A stretch of DNA of 64,000 nt from Amoebidium appalachense (taxonomy: Eukaryota; Ichthyosporea), in the NCBI GenBank assembly GCA_963693365.1, contig CAVNZM010000008.1, forward strand, positions 3,658,001 to 3,722,000. Direction: 5' to 3'. The position numbers and the translations under genes are program-made. This document shows, in pieces, positions 51,130 through 63,009 of the stretch; the stretch's first letter is position 1, and each line of letters opens with the position of its first letter. The notes under the pieces were generated by a model. It searched no databases and had not been told where the DNA came from. It saw only the letters and a program-made list of their open reading frames with translations.

Positions 51130-51290
51130 TCTTTTTTTTTCTTTTTTTTTTTTTTTTTTTTTTCGTTGAGGGAAGGGAGGGAGGAAAGGGATGGCCGGGG
51201 GGGGGGGGGGGGGGGGAGGGAGGGAGGGGGGGGGGGGAGGGGAGGGGGGGGGGAGGGAGGGGGGAGGGGGGAGGGGGGGCTGCGCATTTG
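51130..51290. repeat. T-run then G-rich block
   Basis: T-rich (51123-51163) followed by GGGA/G-runs to 51280. Not coding. Confidence 0.9.
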
Positions 51291-51449
51291 TCTGTATCAT
51301 TGTTAAAACTCCTGGAGACTCATGAGTTTATATTGATTGATCGGTCTATGCCATCATAATATGAAGGGTTCCAGAGAAGAACTGTAGGGGGATGCATGGG
51401 GAAACTTTCGGATTTAGAATCATGAGATATGGTTGGGAAGGGGTCCAAA

Positions 51450-51640
<191 letters not shown>

Positions 51641-51818
51641 GTGAGAGGAGGGGGAGGCGGGGGGGGGGGGGGGGGGGGGGGACGGGAGGAGGCTGGGGAG
51701 GGGGGAGGGGGGGTCCAGACGCCGGGAGGATGCTCATGATCATGCTCATGCGCAAGCTCGGGATTCGCACGTACAGTCTGCGAGGAGTTAACCGTGATCA
51801 GTGTCTCAGAGAGGACGG

Positions 51819-51983
<165 letters not shown>

Positions 51984-52079
51984 GGAGAGGGTGTGTGTGT
52001 GTGTACATATGTACACGTGTGTGTGTGTGTGTGGGTGTGTATGCGTGTGCGCGTGTGTGTGTGTTTGGCGGTGGCGGTG

Positions 52080-53260
52080 GCAGAGATATCCCGAGGGGTC
52101 GCTATTGTCTCTCCTGCAGCTCCTACTGCATGCCTGGATCACCGAACCGTAATCAGTAATGATACATACTGGCCGAGCCTCGAAATTTACTGGTACATGC
52201 CATCATAGTGTACCAAATATTAGCACCGGGCCTTTTTCAGTAAATAAACATTGCCGCGTGTAATAGTGATAGTACTGTATATACACGTACATGATATGAT
52301 AGTAAGCTTACTTACCTCTCAAAAGTGGCCAGCAAGTGCCTATATCCCGTGTATCGGTATCTCTTCTCTGCAATGAAGGCTGCCGACAGGTGTGTAAACA
52401 TGTTATGTATGTGCGCGGCGGTGACATTTGGCCATTCCCATGTACATGTACAGTACTGCTATCAGTTGTCGATTGTTTCAACTTACTATCTCTAGGCTAC
52501 AATAGTATGCATGGCTATGCAGACAGAAACGTATTCATTAATAGCCGACGCTGCTGTGCATTATACGCGTGTGCAGGCGGGCACTGTTATCTCAGCACAG
52601 TCAAGGCTTGGTGCCTGTGCACGTGCATGCGCTATATCTACAGCACGGTATCCCGTTTATTCGTCCACATGTGCACGAGAGTTTGAACACTGTGTACGTA
52701 CTGCCGACCGTGCCCGGGGCCAGTAATCATATATGTGCATACGTACACATAGTAGATTGAGAAGCTTATTATACACAGGCACTAACTAATAAGGGTGGGC
52801 GAGGACCTTGGAATTATTTAATCCACGTGCGCACGTGCAAGTGCGGCTTCGAAGGCTCGCATTGCTTCCAGTGATACAAAACACACACATCATTTCGTCA
52901 CACACCTGTCAACTGCGAAGTCACCGGTACCGATAACGTTAAACGTTAAACGTTCCCTGATGGATTTTGATTCCTCCGTTCGTGGATGATGATGCCTCCC
53001 GCTACACGCCACGCTAGAGGATGAGTCGGGAGCCTTCGAAAGGGTAAGAGGAAGCAGCGTGGTACGGAACCATCTCGTGTATGATCATCAACACATACAC
53101 GGTAGGTCGTGCTGCTTACTCGTGCTTGATCAAGACTCTCAAGAGACTGAGGAGAGGCGAATTCTTTGACCAAAACATGATGCGCGCTACACCAATGAGA
53201 TCTCAACGGCTCTTCACAGCCAATCTTTTATCTGTGTAACCGATCCGTCCGGATTCCGGA
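52080..53260. other. Unique sequence, no convincing gene
   Basis: Mixed-composition unique sequence. A 90-codon plus frame at 52336-52686 lacks a motif and a good start. GTTAAACGTTAAACGTT (52936-52952) is a small tandem repeat. Confidence 0.4.
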
Positions 53261-53263
53261 TGA

Positions 53264-53453
53264 CTAGTACTGCCCGTTCCGCCCACTGCGCCCAGATCCG
53301 CCCTGTGCAGACTGCCCTGCGCGCTGCGGGCCACGCACGCGTACGCGTGCACCCATCACTGCTCCCATAATAGAGTCCCTCCCGGCATAGCCACTGGTAT
53401 CATTTATCACAAGTTCTTCCTTGTAATTACCAATCATGCATGCATTACAGAGC
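53264..53453 (-). CDS. Possible C-terminal exon with an RG/GS-rich tail (low confidence)
   Basis: Open from just after a TAG at 53456-53454 to TAG at 53266-53264. It encodes NYKEELVINDTSGYAGRDSI, then MGAVMGARVRVRGPQRAGQ and GGSGRSGRNGQY. The ending looks like the disordered tail of a nuclear or RNA-associated protein. The only candidate acceptor is the GCGTAG at the frame's start, with a weak pyrimidine tract, and no upstream exon could be assigned. It could be chance. Confidence 0.2.
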
Positions 53454-53904
53454 TACGCCAATGACTCGATAGATCGATAGTACCTGGAAATAAATTAGTT
53501 ATGTGACCGTGGAAACTAAGTGACTGTGAGAATATTCTAAGGGAAGGGAGGTACACACCGGCTGGCGCAACACACGTGCATGCAGAATCCACTGGCCAAG
53601 ACAGCTGCAGACTCCGCGTTTGGCAACAGGCTTTGACATATGGTACTGACACAGATCTCTGCCACCGTGTACAAGCTTATGCGGTCTAGATCTACCTGAG
53701 CACGTGCTAGTGCGTAGTGCGTATATTCGTCCGAGCGTGGCACACGGCTGTGTGGCTGCGAGGGCCGGGTACGTGGGACGTCGTTGTCGTAATGTCTGTC
53801 TGTCACGTTGCCATGGCCATTAATATTTGGCACCCTGTCAAGGCTTCTCTTTTTATCTCACCATCCTACCGTTCATCTCTCTCACACTCACAAACATACA
53901 TACA

Positions 53905-54410
<506 letters not shown>

Positions 54411-54554
54411 TTACCGTTTTTTGCTCTTGTTGTTGTTGAAGGAGGGGAGGAAGGCGGGGCAGGGGGGGGGCAATGTATACATCTTGACGACTGCATGCAT
54501 TTCTCTTACCAGAGCTGCAACCACACAAATAAAGAGAGAGTGAGAGTTTCATCC

Positions 54555-54647
54555 CTCCCTCCCTCCCCCCCCCCCCCCCCCCTCCCCTCCCCCCCCCCCC
54601 CCCCCCCCCCCCCACCACCACCACTACCACCACGACCACCACCACCA

Positions 54648-54715
<68 letters not shown>
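54555..54715. repeat. C-run, (CCA)n and (CA)n
   Basis: C-rich to 54613, CCA trinucleotides 54613-54650, then CA to 54713. This gradient matches stepwise decay of one tract into another. Confidence 0.95.
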
Positions 54716-54717
<2 letters not shown>

Positions 54718-54919
54718 CTCACAGGAAAATTGTGTAACTACAAAAAAAAAAATCCAAAGTGAGTTCCATTTGGTTGTAAACGGTGTTACTGATAGTCTAA
54801 GATGTGGATGTTGGTGACATGTACACTGGGTGGACTAGGGAATAATCTAACTAATTGCCTTTCCGTCGTTTCTTCGTTTTTGGCATATTTTCAACAGCCA
54901 ACAAAAGACGACTGGCAGC

Positions 54920-55040
54920 CTTCCCCCCCACCCCCCACCCCCACCCCCCCCCCCCCCCCCCCCCCTTTCTGGTGGACCCCCCCTCCCTCCCTTCCCCTCC
55001 CCCCTCCCTTCCCCCCCCCCCCCCCCCCCCCCCCCCCCAT
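54920..55040. repeat. C-rich block
   Basis: C-runs at 54927-54965 and 55011-55038. Not coding. Confidence 0.9.
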
Positions 55041-55044
55041 GCCC

Positions 55045-56165
55045 CTCCATCCCGCCTCCCGCTATTTTGCATAGGTGCGGGTCCCAGATTACCGTCTTCC
55101 ACCCATCACCGACAGTACTCTAGCTAGGGTGTTACGTATTATGAGCTAGGCTAACACACCCTTAACAATCCTAACTATTTGCACATCTTAAGCCAGGGTA
55201 TTCACCCCAGCCACGCCGCGTGTGCATGTGTGTGCATGTATGTGCTCGTGTGTACGTGCACACGCGCACATGTGGGTGTATGCTTGCAAGTGTGTGTGTC
55301 TGTGCTTGAGTGAACACGCACATGTACACATGTGCTACGGTGCCTGTGTGTGTGCAAATGTATGTGTGTATGTTTCAATCAGTTATGTTAGCTGACGGTG
55401 AGTGCTCAATACGATCGTAGGCCTGGCCAGATGACTTAGAGGGTTCGATGCACTTAGTAGTTCTAAAGTGTTGAGTTCGTAACCCTACTAAGGTTGATCT
55501 GCTTATGGGTGGATTTATGTATGTGCCATAGCACTTATAAACGCAGAGCTATGCACACAGTCGCTAAGCGCGACACCACCGATGTTTAGTAACCTTGGCC
55601 CGCCAAGTTGTGCTCTGTTTGGCGTTGGTTTATCTGTGTGGCTTTTAGGTTAAGATGGTAGTAGGGCATGTGGTGGTTTTCCGGTCGATGTGTTTGGATG
55701 AAAAAGACTGGTGGGGAGTGCAAAACTTCTATCGGAGGGCCAAAAATACCCTCCCTCCCCCCCCCCCTCCCCCCCTCCACCCCCCCCAACACACACACAC
55801 ACCACCACCACAACCAGCACCCCCAACCCCTTTCCCGCACCCCCTCCCTCTGGGTTGGCTCCCTCCCCAGGCTCCCTCTCCACCCCTTGGCCCATTGGCT
55901 ACAAACTTCGGAATTTGAAAGTATTTGTTCGATCTGATTTAGCGCATAAGTATTTAATTTGATTGGGGCAACACCATTGTGATTGCCGTGTTCATGTGTG
56001 ACACTTGTGTGTGGTTGGTGAAAACGTGTTTGCGTATGTTTGTATTCACGGTGTCGGTGTGCCATGTTTGTGTGTTTGTCAGTGTGACACTACGGCGTAT
56101 GGTGTCTCCGCCAGTCTATGGCGTTTGTGTGTGAGTGAACACGGTGTTGCCATGTTTTCGAGAAT
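55045..56165. other. Unique and TG-rich intergenic sequence
   Basis: Degenerate GTGTG words 55220-55370 and unique sequence without a gene. GGTTCGATGCA near 55442 resembles a box B, but no cloverleaf can be drawn. C-rich 55757-55790. Confidence 0.4.
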
Positions 56166-56177
56166 ATGACGATCATG

Positions 56178-56180
<3 letters not shown>

Positions 56181-56222
<42 letters not shown>

Positions 56223-56223
56223 A

Positions 56224-56302
<79 letters not shown>

Positions 56303-56317
56303 TGTGTGTGTGTGTGT
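56181..56317. repeat. (TG)n microsatellite
   Basis: About 68 TG units with one TCACAG interruption at 56221-56226. Confidence 0.97.
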
Positions 56318-56321
56318 CTGA

Positions 56322-56470
56322 CTCAAGCAGAGTAATTCTCGAAAAGCAGAGTTATATTGAAAAAGCAGATTTATTCTGGGAAACCATAACTTGAATAGTA
56401 TTATGGCCAGCAAACGCAAAATCTTCTGCTTGAAACAGACTCATTCTACAACAAAACGTTTTTGACAATT
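56322..56470. mobile_element. Degenerate foldback-arm fragment
   Basis: Contains GACTCAAGCAGAGTAATTCT, AAAGCAGAGTTATATTG, AAAGCAGATTTATTCTGG and CTTCTGCTTG, clear relatives of the 45.2-45.9 kb unit. It lies just outside the left edge of complex-repeat copy B. Confidence 0.5.
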
Positions 56471-56499
56471 ATGTTGCTGTTACCGGAATCCTCTTCTCT

Positions 56500-56550
56500 T
56501 AGCATTAGGCGCTTTTGATTTTGAAACGGGGAGGGGTGTAGTAGTAGTAT

Positions 56551-56586
<36 letters not shown>

Positions 56587-57092
56587 CCACCGGGGGGGGG
56601 GACCACCACCACCCGGGGGGAGGGAGGGGGGGAGCTACCCAAAAATGGCTAATATATATTAGTATGTATATTGGAATACCAACTTCAAAACATGATGGTA
56701 TCGGCACCTTCTCTACATCCACTATTGATATATATATCCATTATCAGGCCCTGGGTCAATGGTCTGTTTACTAGCTAGGCATTCCCCCCCCCCCCCCCCC
56801 CTCCCCCGGGAGCGACCACGGGCCCGTGGGGACCTCCCCAAGCCCCTTAAGATCTCAAGCTTATACCAAGACCGCAATGCCTTGTTGAGCTCATGACCGC
56901 TTATTTTTTCGACGATGTACAGTAAAGCACCCTTGCGCACACAAACACACACGCGCACACGCTCTCCGCTCACAGACTGCCGCAGTAGGGTAATAGGCTA
57001 ATCTCTGTGGTGGCACATAATGTTGCGCGGGCACACACGTGGCACATATTCTGAATCCCTTTTTTCCTCTCTAACTGCTTCCCCTTATTCCC

Positions 57093-57128
<36 letters not shown>

Positions 57129-57245
57129 ACCACCACCACCACCACCACCACCACCATCACACGACCACCACACGTGACAGCGCCCTCTTTTTCACTCGCT
57201 ATCTATCTTCACCCCCGCTTTCCCCCCCTCCCCCCCCCCCCCCTT

Positions 57246-57276
<31 letters not shown>

Positions 57277-58200
57277 TTTTTGTCTCGCGCAACTTCATCC
57301 ATGCATCATGCGCCATCATGCATCCTCAACATCAACAACAGAAACACACACACACGTACTATGGCAATTCAAACACACATGCCACGGAAGGCACATGCGT
57401 GCGCGCAAATTTGTGCCAGAGAATTTGAGAAGACTCTCAATCACTGACACCGTGGACACACACCACACACACACACATATGCACACAAACACACACACAT
57501 ACAAACACGCACTGAGACACATGCACAATGACACCCGCACGTGTGCACACACCCTCTTCGCTAGCACACACGTGAAATGCCATGCAATTTCGCACATGCT
57601 AAGAGCATTGCGTCCACACCGTGAGCTTGCACATGTGGCACGATATTTACTGAACAACAGTCAGGCCACCACAGTGATTAGCGGTGCCGAATGCCCACCC
57701 ACCCTACGGACACATACACACACGGTCCCACGTCTACCCGGGAAGAAAATCGCAGACGCACACTCCCAGTTACATGTTGTGCATGATAGATTTGCCCTAA
57801 CCAAATTCGAAGCGCTGTTAAAAATGAAGGGAAAAAGAATAAGGACAAACTTAATATTGGTGATGGTGGAGGATCAGGGGGGGGGGGGGGGGGAGGATCG
57901 GGGAAGGGGGGGGGGGGGGAAGGGGGGGGGGGGGGGGAAGGGGAAGGGGGGGGGGGGGGGGGAGCCTCCCAGAACCTAGAGAGGGTGCGCAGCCGCGGCC
58001 GGTGCGGAGGGTCCCGTCGGACTCCCCGCGCACGGGGGAAAGAGGGGGGGGGGGGGGGGCCACCTGGTCCACCCCACCAAAGAAGTGGGTCCCCCCTCCC
58101 CCCAGAGGGGGGGGGAGGAGGGGGGGACCCACCACCAAGGGGGACCGCAATACTTAACTACTGCCCACCCCCCCATTTCAAAATCAAAAATGCCTTATTA
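56500..58200 (-). repeat. Complex interspersed repeat, copy B (inverted relative to 21745-23110)
   Basis: Reading the minus strand from 58200 down gives the same landmarks as copy A: GGCAGTAGTTAAGTATTG (58166-58149), GGACCCACTTCTTTGGTGGG, TCCGACGGGACCCTCC, CTATCATGCA with CTGGGAGTGTGC, and GGCCTGACTGT. Then come GCATTTCACGTGTGTGC, GAGCTTGAGATC (56868), GACCATTGACCCAGGGCCTG (56762-56743), GTAGAGAAGGTGCC and CCCCGTTTCAAAATCA (56532). About 500 bp (56890-57430) has no counterpart in copy A, but part of it matches the 1.73 kb copy. G- and C-runs differ freely in length. Confidence 0.85.
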
Positions 58201-58336
58201 TCATCCAGAATTATTCTCCTTTGAGCAGAGTTATTCTGCTTTTAGCACAATAATGCTGCAAAAAGCAGAATCGTTGTGCAAAGAGCAGAATTGTTCTGTG
58301 CCGAGCGCAATAATTTGCTGATGTGGTTGGGGCCTC
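58195..58336 (+). mobile_element. Solo right arm of the foldback-like element
   Basis: Units AGCAGAGTTATTCTGC, AAAAGCAGAATCGTTGTGCA and GAGCAGAATTGTTCTG are followed by TGCTGATGTGGTTGGGGCC (58317-58335), which matches the terminal repeat at 45856-45872. The left terminus is missing. The arm abuts the end of complex-repeat copy B. Confidence 0.7.
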
Positions 58337-58354
58337 CAGTGTGTGTGTGTGTGT

Positions 58355-58369
58355 TGGGGGGGGGGGGGG

Positions 58370-58414
<45 letters not shown>

Positions 58415-58972
58415 ATCGCCTAACTAGCATATTCAGCTACTGCTTGAATAAGGCCGTTTGAAGTTTTCTAACGAACACAGGATAAGCTTCAGTGTTCTTG
58501 ATGTCTTATGATAGGCCCTATCCGTATTGAGGACCCCAGACTAGTACTAGTGGACAACGTAATTAACGGTTGCCATATACACCACTGTGACATGCATAAT
58601 ATATCAGATATTCGTTGCAGCAGGAGGAGGCCCTAGGGATTGGTGTAACTACTAGGGTGGGAGTGGTGGTGGTGGGGGGGGGGGGGGGGAGACTCACTGG
58701 AGGGGGAGGGAGGGGCCCCCGGGGGGGGGGGGGGGGGGGGGGGAGGGGGGGTGTAGTACAGTAATAGTGAGTCCTCCCCCGAGTCCTTCCCATCCCCCTC
58801 CCTCCCCCCCCCCCCCCCCCCATCTCCCTCGCCCGCCCCTTCCCCTTCCCCCTCCCCCCCCCCCCCTCCGGGCCCCTCCCCCTCTCTCCCCGCCAGCAAT
58901 TCAGGCATTCGTCATCAATATCACTGACTGATCACTGTATAACTGCCTAATAAATACAAAGGCAGGACTAGT

Positions 58973-59004
<32 letters not shown>

Positions 59005-59240
59005 GGTGGCTACGCGCCGCGTAGATCAGTCCTTCTCAACGCCAATACGTCTTGAGCTCACAACAAGTTGAAGTCAGATGTACAGTGGTCGTTAAGGATT
59101 AAGATAATTCACCTAGTACTAGATTTTTAGAAAAAATTAACATTCTAGGGGCTACCGAGGCTGGGGAAAAAATAAGATAACGGGGAAGGGGGAGAAGAGA
59201 GGGGGGGGGGGGGGGGGGGGGAGGGGGGGGGGGGATTTGG
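58355..59240. repeat. G- and C-homopolymer region with short unique pieces
   Basis: G-runs 58357-58413, 58674-58689, 58720-58750, 58972-59002 and 59200-59235; C-runs 58806-58821 and 58852-58867. Unique pieces (58414-58660, 59003-59190) show no gene. Confidence 0.9.
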
Positions 59241-59401
59241 AGGGGGGACTGTGACTTCCTTACCTGTAATAAGTCTAGTCTAGTTTTATTTTTATTAGGA
59301 TGTGCACAAGAAAAGCCCTTCGGTGCAGCAGATCATATTTCTTTTTTATTTAGCCTGAATTAGTCCAGAAGCTTTTGCTTCGTTACCATTCGGATCGAAA
59401 A

Positions 59402-59544
<143 letters not shown>

Positions 59545-59637
59545 AACCGGCTAAGAAAGAGTGTAACGGTTTACATTAATGGCCCACAGTGCCCGGACAG
59601 CGGACCGGGACTCCTCGGCTCTACTATTATGCACCTT

Positions 59638-59954
59638 TCTGTGCGAAAATGTGTGCAAATATCTGTGTGTACATTTGGTTTTTGTGTTCATTTGTCACCG
59701 TGTGTTTGTGTGTGTGTGTGTGTGTGTGCATGTATGTGTATCACAACGTATGTGTGTGTCTGCGTCCGGGTCACGGTGCACGGTGTGTGCGTGGCCCCCT
59801 CCCCCCTTCCCCCCTGGCCTGTGGGTCCTTTCTTTGGGCTGCAGGGGTGATTTTTTTTTCCGGGGGGGGGGGGGGGGGGGGGAGGGGGGCTATGCGAAAA
59901 TGTGTGCAGATGTCTGTGTGTACATTTCGATCTTGTGTTGGTTTGTCACTCAGT

Positions 59955-60002
<48 letters not shown>

Positions 60003-60263
60003 ACGTGTGTGTATCATAACGTGTGTGTGTGTGTTTGTGTGTGTGTGTCCGTGTGACGGTGCACGGTGTTTGTGTGTGTATCCCTTCAACCCCCCGTTCC
60101 CCTCTCCCCCCCACTCCACCTCCCCCCCCTTTCATGTCCCCCCCCCCCCCCCCCCCCTTCATGTCCCCCCCCCCCCTTCCCCCTCCCCCCCCCCTCCCCC
60201 CCCCCCCCCCCCCCCCCTCCCCCCTGTCCTGTCGGTCCTCTTTATGGGCATGGAAGCTTTTTT

Positions 60264-60319
<56 letters not shown>

Positions 60320-60657
60320 GGGGGAGGGGGGGGGGGGCTGTGCGAAAACGTGTGCATATGTCTGTGTGTATATTGGGATTTTGTGCTCGTTTGTCACTTC
60401 ACTTTATGTGTTTGTGTGTATGTGGTGTGTGTGTGTGTGCACGTGTGTGTGTCACAAATACGGTGTGTGTGTGTGTTTGACGTGTGTGTCCGTGTGACGG
60501 TGCACGGTGTCTGTGTGCATCTGCCCCCAACCTCCCCCCCCCCCCCCCCCCCTGTCCTGTGGGTCCTTTTTATGGGCCGGGAGTTTTTCTTTTCTTCTCT
60601 CTTTTTTTTTATTTCTTTTTTTTATTTTTTATTAAGTGTGTGTATGTGTGTGTTTGT

Positions 60658-60691
<34 letters not shown>

Positions 60692-60950
60692 GGGGGGGAG
60701 GCCGGGGGGGGGAGGGGGGGGGGGGAGGGGGGGTGCTGTCCGAAAATGTGTGCATGTCTGTGTGTTCATTTGGATTTTGTGCTCGTTTGTCACTGGGTGT
60801 GTTTGTGTGTGTGAGGTGTGTGTGTGTGTGTGCACATGCGTATCACAATCATTATGGGTGTGTGGGTGTCTCCGTGTATCCGTGTCGCGGTGCACGGTGT
60901 GTGTGTGTGTGTGTGTGTGTGTCCCCCCCGGGCCCTCCCCCTACCACCTA
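59638..60950 (+). repeat. Four-unit complex macrosatellite
   Basis: Diverged units start at about 59640, 59893, 60341 and 60738. Each runs TGCGAAAATGTGTGCA, TCTGTGTGTACATTTGG, a TTTTGTG..CTCGTTTGTCACT segment, a TG array, GCACGTGTGTGTATCA, GTGACGGTGCACGGTGT, C-rich sequence, CTGTCCTGTGGGTCCTTT, TTTATGGGC, a T-run and a G-run. The last unit is truncated after the C-rich part. Lengths vary from about 210 to 450 bp, mostly through the homopolymers. Cys/Val-rich frames across it are not genes. Confidence 0.85.
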
Positions 60951-60964
60951 CTGAGGCGGTGTCT

Positions 60965-60999
<35 letters not shown>

Positions 61000-61065
61000 T
61001 TAAAAGGACCGCCTAAGTAGATGTAAAAAACGTCGCACGTGCGGCAACACGTCAGTACGTGTTAG
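60941..61065 (+). mobile_element. Short palindromic repeat element, copy 2 (MITE- or SINE-like)
   Basis: CACCTACTGAGGCGGTGTCT, a T-run of about 31 bp, ACTTAAAAGGACCGCCTAAG, TAGATG, CGTCGCACGTGCGGCAACAC, GTCAGTACGTGTTAG. This is the reverse complement of 41745-41868 with few differences outside the T-run. Inverted arms flank the T-run, and AACACGT-CAGT-ACGTGTT can form a hairpin. Confidence 0.75.
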
Positions 61066-61079
61066 GCCCTCCCCCCTCC

Positions 61080-61163
61080 TTCCCCCCCCCCCCCCCCAAG
61101 AAAAAAAAAAAAAAAACCCGCAGCCAAGACTGGACCCACAGGACCGGGAAGGGCAGGCGGGCC

Positions 61164-61194
<31 letters not shown>

Positions 61195-61195
61195 A
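61080..61195. repeat. C-, A- and G-runs
   Basis: C-run 61082-61097, A-run 61100-61116, and G-run 61166-61194, around a short unique piece. No gene. Confidence 0.9.
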
Positions 61196-61464
61196 TGGGG
61201 GGGATAAGGTAATGAACCCTACGGCCGAGATTCTAGACCCTAAACTACAATATATTTACCTGTCATCTTGAGTGAGTGACCCGTGTAGGCCTCAGTGACA
61301 TATGACATATCATGATACAGCAGCTTACCGCTCAGTGCTTACAAATGTGCATGTGCCAATTGGTAGAGAGTGAACTTTTGAAAACTTGCACAAGTTTGGC
61401 ATGCGCATCGATCGAGCGTAATTTGCACAAATGATCAAAATAATTCGACCCAATCTATTGTAAC

Positions 61465-61806
61465 ATGATGTGGCCTTGGGTCTCGTCAACTTCACAACGT
61501 AAAAGTATCGTTTTTGGTTATAATGACACAGGTTTCTGTTTTGAGGTGTGTTGGCCCCATAAGTATATGATGGTGTTCTGTTTTGGTGTTTTTCGGTGTT
61601 TTTTCTGTACTGTGGCATGCATCCTCCGGACGTCGACGTGCTTTTCTCCGCATGGCAACATTCAAATGTTGAATTCCCGAGGTTTCGCCGCTGTGGACGT
61701 CATCAAGTGCCCGCGAGATCGCGATCTGGATGCAAAATCGATGCCGAATGTAGGTACTGTAGCTGGTTTTAGTCGGATAGTAGTGAACGAATCACTTATT
61801 CTATAA
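61465..61806 (+). CDS. Hypothetical ORF (113 aa, low confidence)
   Basis: ATG 61465 to TAA 61804-61806. The peptide has a hydrophobic, Cys/Phe-rich middle (MMVFCFGVFRCFFCTVACIL), possibly a membrane segment, and a hydrophilic tail (VIKCPRDRDLDAKS). The family is not recognised, no promoter is seen, and the opposite strand is also partly open (61325-61618). It may be chance. Confidence 0.2.
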   Translation: MMWPWVSSTSQRKSIVFGYNDTGFCFEVCWPHKYMMVFCFGVFRCFFCTVACILRTSTCFSPHGNIQMLNSRGFAAVDVIKCPRDRDLDAKSMPNVGTVAGFSRIVVNESLIL

Positions 61807-62006
61807 TGCAGTTTGTGAATCTGCAAGTTCCCCCTAGTATATATGAATTTTCTGCCATGCACAAGCTTGCACTAATACATACATGCAGCTGCGCATGCAG
61901 GCACATACATGTAGTCAAAGCGCTAGCGTGCAGCGGATCACTGCATCATAACGGTGCCGTCATGAATCATGATCCCATGAGTCCCGGCGTATGATAGACT
62001 CGGATC

Positions 62007-62246
62007 ATGTGTTTGGGGGTTTTAATGAGGGTACCGCCAAAAAAAACTGAAAAGAGTAATGGCTTGCATTCCAAATATTCGAATTTTGAAGTCGGAAATA
62101 AAGTAACGATTCATATTCAAAATCTTATTTCTGACGCATATATGCATTTTATTTCAAAAAATCACCTTCTAAAAAATGAGGAGGCAATTATGGCAAAATT
62201 TAATATTCCGGAACAATTGGTGCTTTTGGGAAACGGTTTGGTGTAG
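62007..62246 (+). CDS. Hypothetical small ORF (79 aa, low confidence)
   Basis: ATG 62007 to TAG 62244-62246. The peptide is Lys/Asn-rich (SKYSNFEVGNKVTIHIQNL; LKNEEAIMAKFNIPEQL) with codon use more A/T-rich than the recognised genes. VTIHIQNL and MAKFNIPEQLVLL could pass for folded protein, but nothing is recognised and there is no promoter evidence. Confidence 0.2.
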   Translation: MCLGVLMRVPPKKTEKSNGLHSKYSNFEVGNKVTIHIQNLISDAYMHFISKNHLLKNEEAIMAKFNIPEQLVLLGNGLV

Positions 62247-62772
62247 GGAGACTAACACAACTTGTTCTTGCAACCTATCGGTTGGCCGCGCTAAACTTTT
62301 GGGGAACCAATCAGAAATTTGTGCCGGTGTGCCGTGTTAACAGACGCTTCGGCCATACCGTATAGGCTATATTTTGTACATAATCAACGGGACCCTTAAA
62401 AAATTGGTAAGAAAGCCTCGTTATTAGTTTGCTTATAGCTGTAAATTAGGCAATGTACTACTATAATCACAGTAGCGTCTGATCACACCCACCTTCGAAA
62501 TCATTCGTAACGCGTTATAACGCGAAAGGGTGTCATACATTCGCGCAGTCTCAGTCTCAACGTTGGTGTCAATGGAAGCCATTTCCTTTAACTTGTGTAT
62601 CATACTGCTTCAAGAAGAAAAAGATATGTTTTACAGATTTAAAAACAGCCCAATGAACAATTAAACACACGTAAGCTTTTCACAATATCAAAAGTTCTCA
62701 GACTTGGGTCACAAGCTTTGAACTCCGAAGTTCCCGCACATTTTACCCCTTTTCATGTGTCAGTTCTACAGC

Positions 62773-62884
62773 CCAATCAGCACTGCTCCTGGCACCTTTG
62801 GCGCTGAGTGCATCCAACCAATCAGCCATCACCCCTGGAAGTGGCAGTATAAAACTTCCCGCAAGCGATCTGCCCACCTCAGTC
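62773..62884 (+). promoter_or_regulatory. Promoter of the PAN/trefoil gene (two CCAAT, TATA, initiator)
   Basis: CCAAT boxes at 62773-62777 and 62818-62822, TATAAAA at 62848-62854, and a TCAGTC initiator at 62879-62884 with its A 33 bp after the TATA start. The predicted 5' UTR is about 129 nt, ending AGCAAA before ATGGCT, a good start context. Confidence 0.65.
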
Positions 62885-63009
62885 AACACAGTTCCACTTA
62901 CGAGTTTACACATTGTGAGGCTTGCTGTAAACAACACAGCAAGAGCCAAACGTTTCTCTGTAGGTTTAATTTACCTCGCTCGCCTAGTGCGGCAAAAATA
63001 GCCAGCAAA

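Noticed and set aside
52336-52686. Cys-rich 116-codon plus-strand frame
   Set aside because: Starts at GTG, has no signal peptide or recognisable Cys pattern, and overlaps other open frames.
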